Shown: positions 8,440-16,941, numbered from the stretch's first letter. The stretch is 16,980 bases of DNA from an uncultured Flavobacteriales bacterium (GCA_903899795.1 CAIUKX010000612.1:1-16980), one strand, 5' to 3'. Notes: generated by a model not told the origin, from the letters alone. Numbers and translations: made by a program.

Positions 8440-9573
8440 TTATTCTTCTTCTTCACTATTCTTTAATTTCATCAATAATTGGTAAGCTCCTTTAATGGCA
8501 ATATTTTGACCGTTTAGCTTACTGCTGTTCAGTATTTCAACAAATCCTTTTTCTCTTCCTCCAACTTTCACTTCGATCATTTGGAATTGATTTTTCTTCA
8601 GTTCTACGAAAACATATTCATAATTTCCAAATCGAACGACCGCATCTTCGGGAATTGTCATCGCATCAACACTTTTTAATTCTACTTCGGCGTTCATGTA
8701 CATACCTGGAACAAGACTTTTGTCGTACTTATTGAAATGACAATGTACTTCTGTGTTTTTGTCGTTAGTCAACGAGTGTCCAATCAAAATAATATCACAT
8801 GGACAGCGTGTTGCAGACTCGTTGTTGTTATAGGCGATAACTTTTTGTCCGATGGCTAATTTCGGTAAATCTCGTTCGTATACAATTAATTTCAAATGGA
8901 TATCGGCTACATTGACCAATTCGAAAAGAACATCACTTGGCATCAAATATTTGCCAATATTAGCGTTAACCTGAGCTACGTAGCCGTCAATTGGTGAAGT
9001 AATGGAAACACTTTTTGAAATTTTAGTTTCATCCAAACGGTCCGTGTTAATTCCTAAAAGTTCCAGTTTTTCTTGTAAAGCTTTGGTATTGATTCTTGCA
9101 TTTTTGAATTCAGCTTCCGCTTGAAAATAGACTTTGTCGCTGGCTGCTTTAGATGCATTCAATTCTTTTTGGCGTAAATATTCTCCTTCAGTTGATTTCA
9201 ATTTTACTTTAGCTAATAGGTAATCTTGTTGTAATTGAATGTATTGCTGATCTTCCAGAATTGCAATTACTTCTCCTTTTCTCACCATCATTCCGGGAAG
9301 TAAATGAGTCGTTTTTAAATAGCCACCCATCGGGATACTAATGGATACAAGGTTTTGAGGTGGTACATCAATTTTCCCGTTTAATTTCAAGACAGAGGAA
9401 ATTTCTCGTTTTTGAAGTTGTCCCACAGTGATTCCAGCATTTTGATATTGTGCAGGGGTGAGGTTCACAATCGTTGTTTCGGCTGTTGAATCCATCAAGG
9501 GTTCAGCTTTTTTTTCTTTGCTTCCACAGCTTGCAATTAGCAGGAGTATGGAAAATAAATATATCGTTTTCAT
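8440..9573 (-). CDS. Periplasmic adaptor (membrane fusion) lipoprotein of metal RND pump
   Basis: The chosen start at 9573 gives 377 residues with a signal peptide and lipobox IASC (Cys16); the frame extends upstream to 9702, but that would overlap the pump gene and place the signal peptide internally. The body is a HlyD/CzcB-type adaptor: first lipoyl half (GGYLKTTHLLPGMMVRKGEV), coiled-coil hairpin (about residues 110-175), second lipoyl half (SPIDGYVAQVNANIGKYLM), beta-barrel, and membrane-proximal domain. It links the inner-membrane pump to the outer-membrane channel. An unusual CPC (in ATRCPCDI) sits in the barrel. It follows the pump gene by 20 bases in one operon. Metal type cannot be read from this gene. 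Confidence 0.93.
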   Translation of the reverse strand: MKTIYLFSILLLIASCGSKEKKAEPLMDSTAETTIVNLTPAQYQNAGITVGQLQKREISSVLKLNGKIDVPPQNLVSISIPMGGYLKTTHLLPGMMVRKGEVIAILEDQQYIQLQQDYLLAKVKLKSTEGEYLRQKELNASKAASDKVYFQAEAEFKNARINTKALQEKLELLGINTDRLDETKISKSVSITSPIDGYVAQVNANIGKYLMPSDVLFELVNVADIHLKLIVYERDLPKLAIGQKVIAYNNNESATRCPCDIILIGHSLTNDKNTEVHCHFNKYDKSLVPGMYMNAEVELKSVDAMTIPEDAVVRFGNYEYVFVELKKNQFQMIEVKVGGREKGFVEILNSSKLNGQNIAIKGAYQLLMKLKNSEEEE

Positions 9574-9593
9574 AACTGTATTATTTAAATCGT

Positions 9594-12500
9594 TTATTGG
9601 TTTAACAAGTAAATCAGTTGAATACAACTTTCGTTCAGTTTGTACACAGCATCTTGATAATTGCTTTGGATTTGAACACTTTGGTTTACCAGCATAGCCC
9701 ACTCGAGGTAATTGATGTCACCGTTGATAAATTGTGCTTGAGCTGTTTCAAAAATAATCTTCGCATTTGGAAGAGCTTTTTGTTCAAGCTCGGTTACCAA
9801 AGCATTTTGTACTTCATATTGTTTGAATGCAATATTAAATTGATTAGTAAAATGTTGATTTTCAATTTCTAAATTATTGGAAGCAATTTTGGCATTAATT
9901 TCAGCTAATTTGATGTATTCTTTTTGCTTACTCAAAAGAGGAATTCCTACGCCGACCTGTACACTATTAAAGCGAGTAGAATAATTATAAGTCAAATTGT
10001 TGGAACCAATTCCATACATTGTTCCTGACATACCGCTCAACATCAGTGAAGGATTCCGTTTGGATTTTTCAAGTTGAATTGTCGATTGTGCAACCAACAA
10101 ATCTGCTTCAACCAATTGAATGAACGGATGTTTCAGTAAAGTTGATTTGTCAATTTGATTTTTCAACTGAAATTTGACTTCCGTTGAAGTTGGAACAAAA
10201 AGTGTCGATGTATTCAGTAAGAGTTGGAATTGCAGTTGAATGATTCCGAGATCATTATTGAGTAAATCCAATTGTTGTTTGATTTGCAAACGCTGATTGT
10301 CGATTGTTGCTTTTTCCAGAATGTTACTTTCTCCGGTTTTGATCCGCAGTTCAACCAAATTCAGATAAGCACCATAAATACTATCAATTTTAAGTAATAA
10401 GTTCTTTTTTTCAATCAAATTGATGTAGGTGAAAAACGTACTCGTCACTTGTTGTTTCAATTCAGCTTTTTTCAAATCAATGCTGATTGTACTTTTTTTC
10501 CATTCTTCAGTATACACCTTTTTTCGATTGGTATAAACTGTTGGGAAATCGAAATTTTGAGAAAGTGCGACTTGATTATCGAAATAAAAACTATTGATCC
10601 GTCCGTAATTTCCTTGTACCATTGTTTGAGGCATAGAAAATGAAGTTTTGATCATTTGCTGTTGAAATTCGGATCGCATTTGTTCGTTTTTCAAGCTGAG
10701 ATTGTTTGTGACTGCTGTATCCAATGCTTGCTGATAGCTTATCGGGGTTTGTGAGTGTGTTCCAGAAATGAGCATTATTGCTAATACAGTGACAACTGAA
10801 GTCTGACCTGGAATCTTTGGTACACTACTATTTTTATTGAACCAGATATACAGGATTGGAAGTACGAAAAGCGTTAAGAAAGTAGCTAAAAGTAATCCTC
10901 CAATTACCACAGATGCTAATGGGCGCTGAACTTCAGCTCCTGCTCCGTTGCTCAATGCCATTGGTAAGAATCCCAGAGAGGCGACGCAAGCAGTCATTAA
11001 TACAGGACGAATTCGAACTTTTGTTCCTGACAAAACCACTTTTTTCAAATCCGTTTCCCCATCATGACGAATCCGGTTGAATTCTGCAATCAATACAATT
11101 CCATTTAATACTGCAACTCCGAAAAGGGCTATAAATCCTACACCCGCACTGATACTAAAAGGCATATCGCGTAGCCAGAGTGCAAAAATTCCACCAATGG
11201 CAGAGAGAGGGATTGCTGTAAAAATCAGTAATCCTTGTTTCATTGATCGGAATGCAAAATAGAGTAGGAGTAAGATCAGTAAAAGCGATAAAGGAACAGC
11301 AATCGAAAGCCGTTGTTTTGCTTTTTCCAGATTTTTGAAAGATCCGCCATATTCAATGGAATATCCAGCAGGAAGTTTGATTTTTTTACCTTCTTTTTCC
11401 TGCAATTCAGTGATAAGACTTTGAACATCCCGATCTCTGACATTGAATCCAATGACAATTCGCCGTTTGGCATTTTCGCGTTGAATTTGATTCGGACCAT
11501 CAATGACAGTCACACTGGCAACTGTGTTTAGCGGAATTTGAGTACCTTGAGGAGTTGGAATCAAAAGGTTTTGAACATCTTCGAGACTTTTCCTTCCGTT
11601 TTTCTCCATCCGAACTACCAAATCAAAACGTTTTTCTCCTTCGTAGACAAGTCCAGCAGACTGACCTGAAAAGGCTGCATTGACAATATTATTGATTCCG
11701 GTAATGGTCAAACCGTATTGTGAAACTGCCGAACGTTTGTAATTGATCACAATCTGCGGCATTCCAGTCACAGGTTCAACAAATAGATCTTTGGCACCGT
11801 CAATGGTTTGAACGATTTTTCCAAATTTCTTTGCATAGAGCGCTAAAGTATCCAGGTTTTCTCCATAGATTTTACAAACCACATCTTGTCGGGCACCGGT
11901 CATCAATTCGTTAAAACGCATTTGAACGGGATATTGAAATCCGAAACTTACACCCAAAACAACATCCAGTTCTTTTTTCATTTTTTCAGCCAATTCATTA
12001 AATGTTTTAGCAGAAACCCAGTCTTTCTTGTCTTTCAAGATGATCATTAAATCGGACGCTTCGATTGGCATAGGATCGGTCGGAATTTCTCCACTACCAG
12101 TTTTTCCCACTACTTTGATTACCTCTGGGAATTTGGCAATTAAAACTTTTTCAGCTTTCAAACAAGCATCTACTGATCCTTGTAAACTTGTACCTGTCAA
12201 TACTCTGGTTTCAACCGCAAAATCACCTTCTTCCAAAGCAGGAATGAATTCACCTCCCAATTGAGTTAATACGATGACGGCTCCAACAAAAAGTACTCCT
12301 ACGATTGCAATAATTGCTTTCGTATGTTTCAAAGCTTTTTCAAGTGAAGATTGAAAAAAGTGCTCCAGTTTTGCAATGAAACGATCAGAAAAATTTGGTT
12401 TTGAGTGGACTTTTCTCGAGAGTACAAGCTTGCTCATCATAGGAATATAGGTGAGAGAAAGGATAAAAGCACCTACCAATGCGAAAGCAACGGTTTGAGC

Positions 12501-13940
12501 CATCGGTTTGAACATTTTTCCTTCGATTCCCTGTAAAGTAAATATCGGAAGATACACAATCAAAATAATGATTTGTCCGAAGACAGCACTGTTCATCATT
12601 TTTCCGGCAGATTCTTTCACAATCCCATCCATATCGCTCTGTTTATAGCGTGATAAATGCTGGAACTTTTTGTTATGACTGAGCTGGTGCATAGTTGCCT
12701 CAACAATGATGACTGCACCATCTACAATAAGTCCGAAATCAAGAGCTCCCAAACTCATTAAGTTTCCACTCACATGGAACAAATTCATCATAATAATTGC
12801 GAATAACATCGCTAATGGAATGACACTCGCCACCAGTAAACCAGCCCGAAAATTTCCGAGGAAAAGCACCAAAATGAAAATCACGATCAGCGCACCTTCC
12901 ATTAAGTTACTTTCTACTGTATGAATTGAATTGTTAACCATTTTTGTCCGATCCAGGAAAGGTTCAATGATCACTCCTTCCGGAAGTGTTTTTTGAATTT
13001 CAGCTACTTTAAGTTTGATATCATGGATGATTTTCGAACTGTTTCCACCTTTGATCATCATCACAATTGCACCAGCAACTTCGCCTTCACCATTGAGTGT
13101 TAATGCACCGTAGCGAATAGCATGGCCTAGCGTTACATCAGCAACATCTCCTATCAAAAGGGGAACTCCTGCACTCGAATTTTTAATGGCAATCGATTCA
13201 ATAGCTTCCTTATTTTCGATCAAACCTTCCGTGCGGATAAAAAGAATACTTGCTTCTTTTTCAATATAAGCTCCACCCGTATTTTGGTTGTTTTTTTCCA
13301 GTGCTAAGAAAATATCATCAATAGTCAGTCCAAAGGAATTTAATTTGTCGGGATGGATAGCGATTTCATACTGTTTGAGCTTACCACCGAAACTGCTGAC
13401 ATCCGCGATTCCTTTCACACGAAGCAATTCACGTCGGATGATCCAATCTTGAATTGTCCGCAATTCCATTTCGTTGTATTTCGATTCGTAACCTTTTTTG
13501 GTTTTAACAATGTATTGATAAATTTCACCTAAACCTGTTGTGATTGGTCCCAACGAAGGTACCCCGACTCCTTTTGGAATTTGATCTTTTACATTGAGCA
13601 ACCGTTCTTGTACTTGTTGACGTGCCCAATAAATATCGACATCGTCTTCAAAAACGAGTGATACCACCGAGAGACCGAAACGTGAGAAACTTCTCAATTC
13701 GAGTAATCCCGGGATATTGCTGTTGGCTTGTTCAACTGGAAAAGTGACAAGTCGTTCAATATCAGTTGCGCCTAGTGATGGTGCAGTTGTAATAATTTGT
13801 ACCTGATTGTTGGTGATGTCAGGTACTGCATCGATGGGAAGTTGTGTTACTTCGTAACTTCCATATCCGATAAGAAAGAGAATGAATACTCCGATGATGA
13901 GTTTCTGTTTGATAGAAAACTCAATAATTTTAGTTAACAT
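9594..13940 (-). CDS. CzcA-type heavy-metal RND pump fused to TolC-like outer-membrane domain
   Basis: Residues 1 to about 1045 are a complete HME-family RND transporter (family length about 1040). TM1 lies at 10-30, with the signature DFGLIVDGAVIIVE at 401-414 in the fourth helix, where Asp401, Asp407 and Glu414 align with the proton-relay residues of CzcA. GGEFIPALEEGDF is at 562-574. This signature belongs to the divalent-cation branch; copper/silver pumps such as CusA differ here. A hydrophobic segment at 1048-1064 then leads into about 385 residues of an outer-membrane efflux (TolC-like) protein (ISYQQALDTAV to YLLNQ). Such fusions are known in Bacteroidota. The segment at 1048-1064 may act as an internal signal sequence, so cleavage to a separate channel is possible. 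No internal start with a good ribosome site is visible at the junction (about 10800). It is the second gene of the operon. Confidence 0.93.
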   Translation of the reverse strand: MLTKIIEFSIKQKLIIGVFILFLIGYGSYEVTQLPIDAVPDITNNQVQIITTAPSLGATDIERLVTFPVEQANSNIPGLLELRSFSRFGLSVVSLVFEDDVDIYWARQQVQERLLNVKDQIPKGVGVPSLGPITTGLGEIYQYIVKTKKGYESKYNEMELRTIQDWIIRRELLRVKGIADVSSFGGKLKQYEIAIHPDKLNSFGLTIDDIFLALEKNNQNTGGAYIEKEASILFIRTEGLIENKEAIESIAIKNSSAGVPLLIGDVADVTLGHAIRYGALTLNGEGEVAGAIVMMIKGGNSSKIIHDIKLKVAEIQKTLPEGVIIEPFLDRTKMVNNSIHTVESNLMEGALIVIFILVLFLGNFRAGLLVASVIPLAMLFAIIMMNLFHVSGNLMSLGALDFGLIVDGAVIIVEATMHQLSHNKKFQHLSRYKQSDMDGIVKESAGKMMNSAVFGQIIILIVYLPIFTLQGIEGKMFKPMAQTVAFALVGAFILSLTYIPMMSKLVLSRKVHSKPNFSDRFIAKLEHFFQSSLEKALKHTKAIIAIVGVLFVGAVIVLTQLGGEFIPALEEGDFAVETRVLTGTSLQGSVDACLKAEKVLIAKFPEVIKVVGKTGSGEIPTDPMPIEASDLMIILKDKKDWVSAKTFNELAEKMKKELDVVLGVSFGFQYPVQMRFNELMTGARQDVVCKIYGENLDTLALYAKKFGKIVQTIDGAKDLFVEPVTGMPQIVINYKRSAVSQYGLTITGINNIVNAAFSGQSAGLVYEGEKRFDLVVRMEKNGRKSLEDVQNLLIPTPQGTQIPLNTVASVTVIDGPNQIQRENAKRRIVIGFNVRDRDVQSLITELQEKEGKKIKLPAGYSIEYGGSFKNLEKAKQRLSIAVPLSLLLILLLLYFAFRSMKQGLLIFTAIPLSAIGGIFALWLRDMPFSISAGVGFIALFGVAVLNGIVLIAEFNRIRHDGETDLKKVVLSGTKVRIRPVLMTACVASLGFLPMALSNGAGAEVQRPLASVVIGGLLLATFLTLFVLPILYIWFNKNSSVPKIPGQTSVVTVLAIMLISGTHSQTPISYQQALDTAVTNNLSLKNEQMRSEFQQQMIKTSFSMPQTMVQGNYGRINSFYFDNQVALSQNFDFPTVYTNRKKVYTEEWKKSTISIDLKKAELKQQVTSTFFTYINLIEKKNLLLKIDSIYGAYLNLVELRIKTGESNILEKATIDNQRLQIKQQLDLLNNDLGIIQLQFQLLLNTSTLFVPTSTEVKFQLKNQIDKSTLLKHPFIQLVEADLLVAQSTIQLEKSKRNPSLMLSGMSGTMYGIGSNNLTYNYSTRFNSVQVGVGIPLLSKQKEYIKLAEINAKIASNNLEIENQHFTNQFNIAFKQYEVQNALVTELEQKALPNAKIIFETAQAQFINGDINYLEWAMLVNQSVQIQSNYQDAVYKLNESCIQLIYLLNQ

Positions 13941-13951
13941 ATAAAATGTGA

Positions 13952-14013
13952 TTAATGAAACAATAAATCATCCATCAGAATCACCGATGGAAAATAGCTG
14001 TTAGTTTCATTAA
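13952..14013 (-). promoter_or_regulatory. Intercistronic stem-loop before the pump gene
   Basis: A 10-bp inverted repeat (TTAATGAAAC 13952-13961 with GTTTCATTAA 14004-14013) encloses a second 6-bp stem (TCCATC 13971-13976 with GATGGA 13986-13991). Its base is 11 bases before the pump ATG and it contains the stop codon of the upstream gene. It may affect mRNA processing or pump translation; it has no T-run, so it is not an ordinary terminator. Confidence 0.45.
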
Positions 14014-14405
14014 GCGATTTGAGGGGGTTGCCAAATAGAGCACAGAAAAGAAGATGTAAACGATGCATGAACATCATAATAATTCTTCTCTGTTGAATTT
14101 TCGATTGGTTTTGAAATGGACAATGAATAAGTCGTTGTCGGTAAAATGATGGGAGATACAAAATTTACCGATCCACAGTCTGAATGCGATTGAAAAGGTA
14201 AATCATCATCCTTGTCATTCTTCGTTTTGTCGTGATTGTGCGAACCATAATGCATGTACAAAAATTCAGAAAATGATATTCCTTTTGACATTTCTTGATG
14301 CTCACCATAATGCTCAATCAGCACTGGTATTTTCAGTAATTCTGAAAATTCAGTAGAACTAAAGAGGTACGTTACCAAAAAAAATATGACGATAATCCGT
14401 TGCAT
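14010..14405 (-). CDS. His-rich exported protein, first gene of metal efflux operon
   Basis: Counting from the ATG at 14405 gives 131 residues. I prefer this over 14474 because a perfect TAnnTTTG lies at 14418-14411 and the N-terminus (MQRIIVIFFLVTYLFSS) is a normal signal peptide. The mature part carries IEHYGEHQ (His32, His36), MHYGSHNH (His52, His56, His58), an Asp/Lys-rich stretch (DKTKNDKDDD) and SHSDC (His74, Cys77). This cluster fits periplasmic metal capture, which is inference. Short His-rich proteins with this layout commonly precede metal RND operons in flavobacteria. It sits 69 bases before the pump gene and the gap holds a stem-loop. If the -7 box is used, the mRNA leader is only about two bases. 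Confidence 0.68.
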   Translation of the reverse strand: MQRIIVIFFLVTYLFSSTEFSELLKIPVLIEHYGEHQEMSKGISFSEFLYMHYGSHNHDKTKNDKDDDLPFQSHSDCGSVNFVSPIILPTTTYSLSISKPIENSTEKNYYDVHASFTSSFLCSIWQPPQIA

Positions 14406-14410
14406 CTTCA

Positions 14411-14418
14411 CAAATGTA
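14411..14418 (-). promoter_or_regulatory. -7 box (TACATTTG) of metal efflux operon
   Basis: This is a perfect TAnnTTTG on the minus strand, six bases before the ATG at 14405. TTG at 14444-14442 is 23 bases upstream, at the upper end of the usual spacing. The short distance implies a nearly leaderless transcript. Confidence 0.5.
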
Positions 14419-14444
14419 AAAAACAAATGCATTAGTTGTAACAA

Positions 14445-14454
14445 TACAATTGTA
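14445..14454. promoter_or_regulatory. 10-bp palindrome in the divergent metal/rhodanese region
   Basis: TACAATTGTA is a perfect palindrome, preceded by TTGTA (14436-14440) which also pairs with TACAA (14445-14449). It adjoins the possible -33 element of the efflux operon and may be a regulator site. Confidence 0.35.
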
Positions 14455-14521
14455 AAATAACACTTTCCTAACATTTGTCATATTTGATAGTAATTTTCGA
14501 TGGATTCTAAATGTTGATTCG

Positions 14522-14529
14522 TATCTTTG
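14522..14529 (+). promoter_or_regulatory. -7 box (TATCTTTG) of rhodanese-kinase unit
   Basis: This is a perfect TAnnTTTG, 29 bases before the rhodanese ATG. It lies after the upstream in-frame candidate start (14511) and so favours the start at 14559. No clear -33 TTG is seen at the right distance. Confidence 0.55.
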
Positions 14530-14558
14530 AATTGATAAACCCATTTAAGCAGGAAACA

Positions 14559-14876
14559 ATGAATTCAATATCTGTAAGCGAATTAAAAGAGATGATGGAT
14601 AATAACGAAGACTTTCACTTGATCGACGTTAGAGAAGCTCATGAATATGAGGCAGCCAACATCAATGCAACCCTGATTCCATTAAGTGAAATCGCTGGGA
14701 GACACGGTGAATTTCCAAAGGATAAAAAGGTGATTGTTCATTGTAGATCAGGGAAAAGAAGTGCAGATGCCATTGCTTTTCTTTCTCAGAATTTAGGATA
14801 TACAAATTTGGTGAACCTGGAAGGTGGTATTATGGCGTGGGCTAGAGATATAGATAATTCTTTAGAGGTAAATTGA
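14559..14876 (+). CDS. Single-domain rhodanese-like sulphurtransferase
   Basis: The protein has 105 residues from the ATG at 14559, chosen over 14511 because AGGA (14551-14554) and a -7 box precede it. It is one complete rhodanese domain: FHLIDVREAHEYEAANI, then active-site loop HCRSGKRSA with the catalytic Cys62, and a final GGIMAW motif. Such proteins carry a persulphide on the Cys; with no signal peptide it is cytoplasmic. The loop CRSGKRS matches active sulphurtransferases. It overlaps the following kinase gene, so the two are co-translated. It starts 153 bases from the divergent metal efflux operon, but no direct link to metal resistance is shown. Confidence 0.92.
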   Translation: MNSISVSELKEMMDNNEDFHLIDVREAHEYEAANINATLIPLSEIAGRHGEFPKDKKVIVHCRSGKRSADAIAFLSQNLGYTNLVNLEGGIMAWARDIDNSLEVN

Positions 14877-16312
14877 TTGAAGGGGTTGATCACGATCAGC
14901 CTTCTCAAGCATTAAAATTCAACATCAAATATCAAAAGAACTTGTTTCCACGCAGAATAAATATTGTCATTTTATTAGGGATTTTGTCATTGACAAGCAT
15001 CCTTATGATTCAGGTAGCTTGGATCAAAAAGTCAATTGCAATCCAGCATAAAAACATTCAAATTCATGAAAAGGAGGATTCACTCAATTTAAAGCAATTT
15101 TCTGAAAATACACACATTGCACTGAGCAAAGTATTGGAAGAAATAACAAAACACAGTAAACATCCTACCGACACGTATGGCGCTGTAAAACAAGTCCGGG
15201 CAAATTACTTTTCCGTTGACATCAGCGAAGAATTGAATCCTTACTACTTGGAATCCCTTTTGAAGCATGCCTTGTACGATGAACATGTCTTGCAGGATTT
15301 TCAATATGGTATTTACGATTGTTTTTCCGACTCGATTATCTTTGGGAATCTCATCAAATACACGAAAAAGGAACACTATTTTACATCGGAGGATACGCTT
15401 ACAAACCTTTCTTCTGATGAATTAAAATGGAAAAAAGACGGTCATTATTTTACCGTTTATTTCCCTAGTGTTGAAGATAACATCATGGATGTAAAAGCTG
15501 AGTCCTATTCTCCGTGGATGTTTGTGGTAACAATTATCATTGTGGTTCTTTTCTTTTTTGGATATGCTATTTCAGTCATTACAAAGCAGAAACGCTTATC
15601 TGAAATTAAAAATGATTTCATTAATAACATGACGCACGAGTTGAAAACACCTATCTCAACAATTAGTTTGTCAAGTGAAATGTTGTTAAAGACTGATTTT
15701 TCGGATGACCCTGAACGTTTGAAAAGATATGCCGGAATCATTTTTAAAGAAAACAAGCGACTTGAAAATCAAGTAGAAAGGGTTCTGAATGTTGCAAAGA
15801 TGGAGAAGCAGAAGCTGATGTTGCAAAAAACTTCACTGGATGTACATGAATTGATTATTGAAGCAAAAGAAACCTTTGAATTTAATCAATTGGAACACGA
15901 TGGTACAATCATTATCGAATTGAATGCAGCCAATCCTGTTATTGTAGCTGATCGTGTACATGTAACGAATGTAATTTATAATTTATTGGACAATGCGATT
16001 AAATACTGTGACAAAACACCATTGATCCACGTTCGTACTCATAACGAAAAAAAGGGTATTTGCATCGAAGTTCAGGACAATGCAATTGGAATGAAAAAAG
16101 ATGATATCCGCTATATCTTTGATAAATTCTATCGTGTACCTACCGGAAACCTCCATAATGTAAAGGGTTTTGGTTTAGGACTTTATTATGTGAAATTGAT
16201 CATTGAAGAGCACGGAGGTTCTATCAAAGTGAAAAGTACATTTGGACAAGGCACGACTTTCCAAATTTGGCTACCGGAGTCGAGTTTAAAGATAAAGGAA
16301 TCAGGTGAATAA
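14873..16312 (+). CDS. Sensor histidine kinase, coupled to rhodanese, no adjacent regulator
   Basis: The protein has 479 residues if TTG at 14873 is the start, sharing four bases with the rhodanese stop; AGAGG at 14864-14868 is a possible ribosome site. There is no ATG before the first helix, so a later TTG (14942) is the alternative. TM1 is about 31-50, a periplasmic domain 51-213, TM2 about 214-233, then H-box FINNMTHELKTPIS (His255), N-box IYNLLDNAIKYC (Asn370/Asn374), G1 DNAIGM (402-407, Ala where Gly is usual), F-box FDKFYR and G2 GFGLGL (432-437). This matches the PhoR/RprX-like kinase type, normally followed directly by an OmpR-type regulator gene. None follows here: the next gene is mtnD on the other strand. 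Confidence 0.9.
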   Translation: MIEGVDHDQPSQALKFNIKYQKNLFPRRINIVILLGILSLTSILMIQVAWIKKSIAIQHKNIQIHEKEDSLNLKQFSENTHIALSKVLEEITKHSKHPTDTYGAVKQVRANYFSVDISEELNPYYLESLLKHALYDEHVLQDFQYGIYDCFSDSIIFGNLIKYTKKEHYFTSEDTLTNLSSDELKWKKDGHYFTVYFPSVEDNIMDVKAESYSPWMFVVTIIIVVLFFFGYAISVITKQKRLSEIKNDFINNMTHELKTPISTISLSSEMLLKTDFSDDPERLKRYAGIIFKENKRLENQVERVLNVAKMEKQKLMLQKTSLDVHELIIEAKETFEFNQLEHDGTIIIELNAANPVIVADRVHVTNVIYNLLDNAIKYCDKTPLIHVRTHNEKKGICIEVQDNAIGMKKDDIRYIFDKFYRVPTGNLHNVKGFGLGLYYVKLIIEEHGGSIKVKSTFGQGTTFQIWLPESSLKIKESGE

Positions 16313-16345
16313 AGAGGAAGAAAGTTAAAAGTTGATTGTAAAACA

Positions 16346-16367
16346 TTAACCAAACTTTAACCAAACT
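16346..16367. repeat. Perfect 11-bp tandem repeat
   Basis: TTAACCAAACT occurs twice with no gap (16346-16356 and 16357-16367). An 11-bp period is typical of tandem OmpR/PhoB-family binding. It lies between two convergent genes, an unexpected place for an operator. No hairpin terminator is visible in this 67-base gap. Confidence 0.7.
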
Positions 16368-16379
16368 CAGGTTTATAGT

Positions 16380-16919
16380 TTATTTTGTGACTTTGAAATC
16401 GAAGTAACGCTCTTCAATTTTTGATGAAGTGTATTCCGGAATCCATCCTGTAGTATCGATAAAAATTCGAATTGCTTTCACAAACGGGTTAGTTTCACCT
16501 GCATCGAACCAATGTTTTGTTCCTTGGGGAACTGATATTAAATCACCTTTTTCGCATAGTAAATTGAAAATTTCACCATTTTCCAAGTGAAACCAAAATA
16601 TCCCCTGGCCATCCACAAAAAAACGAATTTCATCTTCAGAGTGAGTGTGTTCTGCTAAAAATTTAGCTCGAATTGCATCGTAATTTTCCGTCAAACTGTT
16701 GATCGAAATTACATCAGCTGTCAAATATCCTCCGTTTTTCATAAAAGGATCCAAATCTTTTGAATAGGCTGCTAGAATTTCTTCTTGAGTGGCTGTATTT
16801 TCAAAAACAACATCACAAGTCCATTGATCGAAAAATACACCTCTATCGTTGAGGAATTGTTTAATTTCAGCCACATTATTTATTTGAATGTTTGAGTCTG
16901 GAATAGAAAGAATAGCCAT
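16380..16919 (-). CDS. mtnD: Acireductone dioxygenase (methionine salvage)
   Basis: The protein has 179 residues, the normal length of this cupin enzyme. Metal ligands are visible as HTHSEDE (His91, His93, Glu97) and KHWFD (His136), in the spacing of the ARD family, with the typical RFFVDGQGIFWF strand and VPQGTKHWFD. It oxidises acireductone (dihydroxy-keto-methylthiopentene) to the keto-acid precursor of methionine, with Fe(II) favouring the on-pathway reaction and Ni(II) the off-pathway one; which metal is used cannot be read. It is cytoplasmic. No other salvage genes are in the window. It has its own promoter box at 16949-16942. Confidence 0.95.
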   Translation of the reverse strand: MAILSIPDSNIQINNVAEIKQFLNDRGVFFDQWTCDVVFENTATQEEILAAYSKDLDPFMKNGGYLTADVISINSLTENYDAIRAKFLAEHTHSEDEIRFFVDGQGIFWFHLENGEIFNLLCEKGDLISVPQGTKHWFDAGETNPFVKAIRIFIDTTGWIPEYTSSKIEERYFDFKVTK

Positions 16920-16941
16920 TTATACACGATTAAATTCTAGA

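Noticed and set aside
9574..9702. N-terminal extension of the adaptor protein
   Set aside because: It overlaps the pump gene's 3' end and puts a perfect lipoprotein signal peptide in the middle of the protein.
11077..13000. Plus-strand open frames within the pump gene
   Set aside because: They are antisense shadows of a strongly conserved pump sequence and have no family features.
14406..14474. Longer start of the His-rich protein
   Set aside because: The promoter box at 14411-14418 lies within it and a normal signal peptide begins at 14405.
14511..14558. Longer start of the rhodanese
   Set aside because: The -7 box at 14522-14529 is inside it, and AGGA precedes the ATG at 14559.
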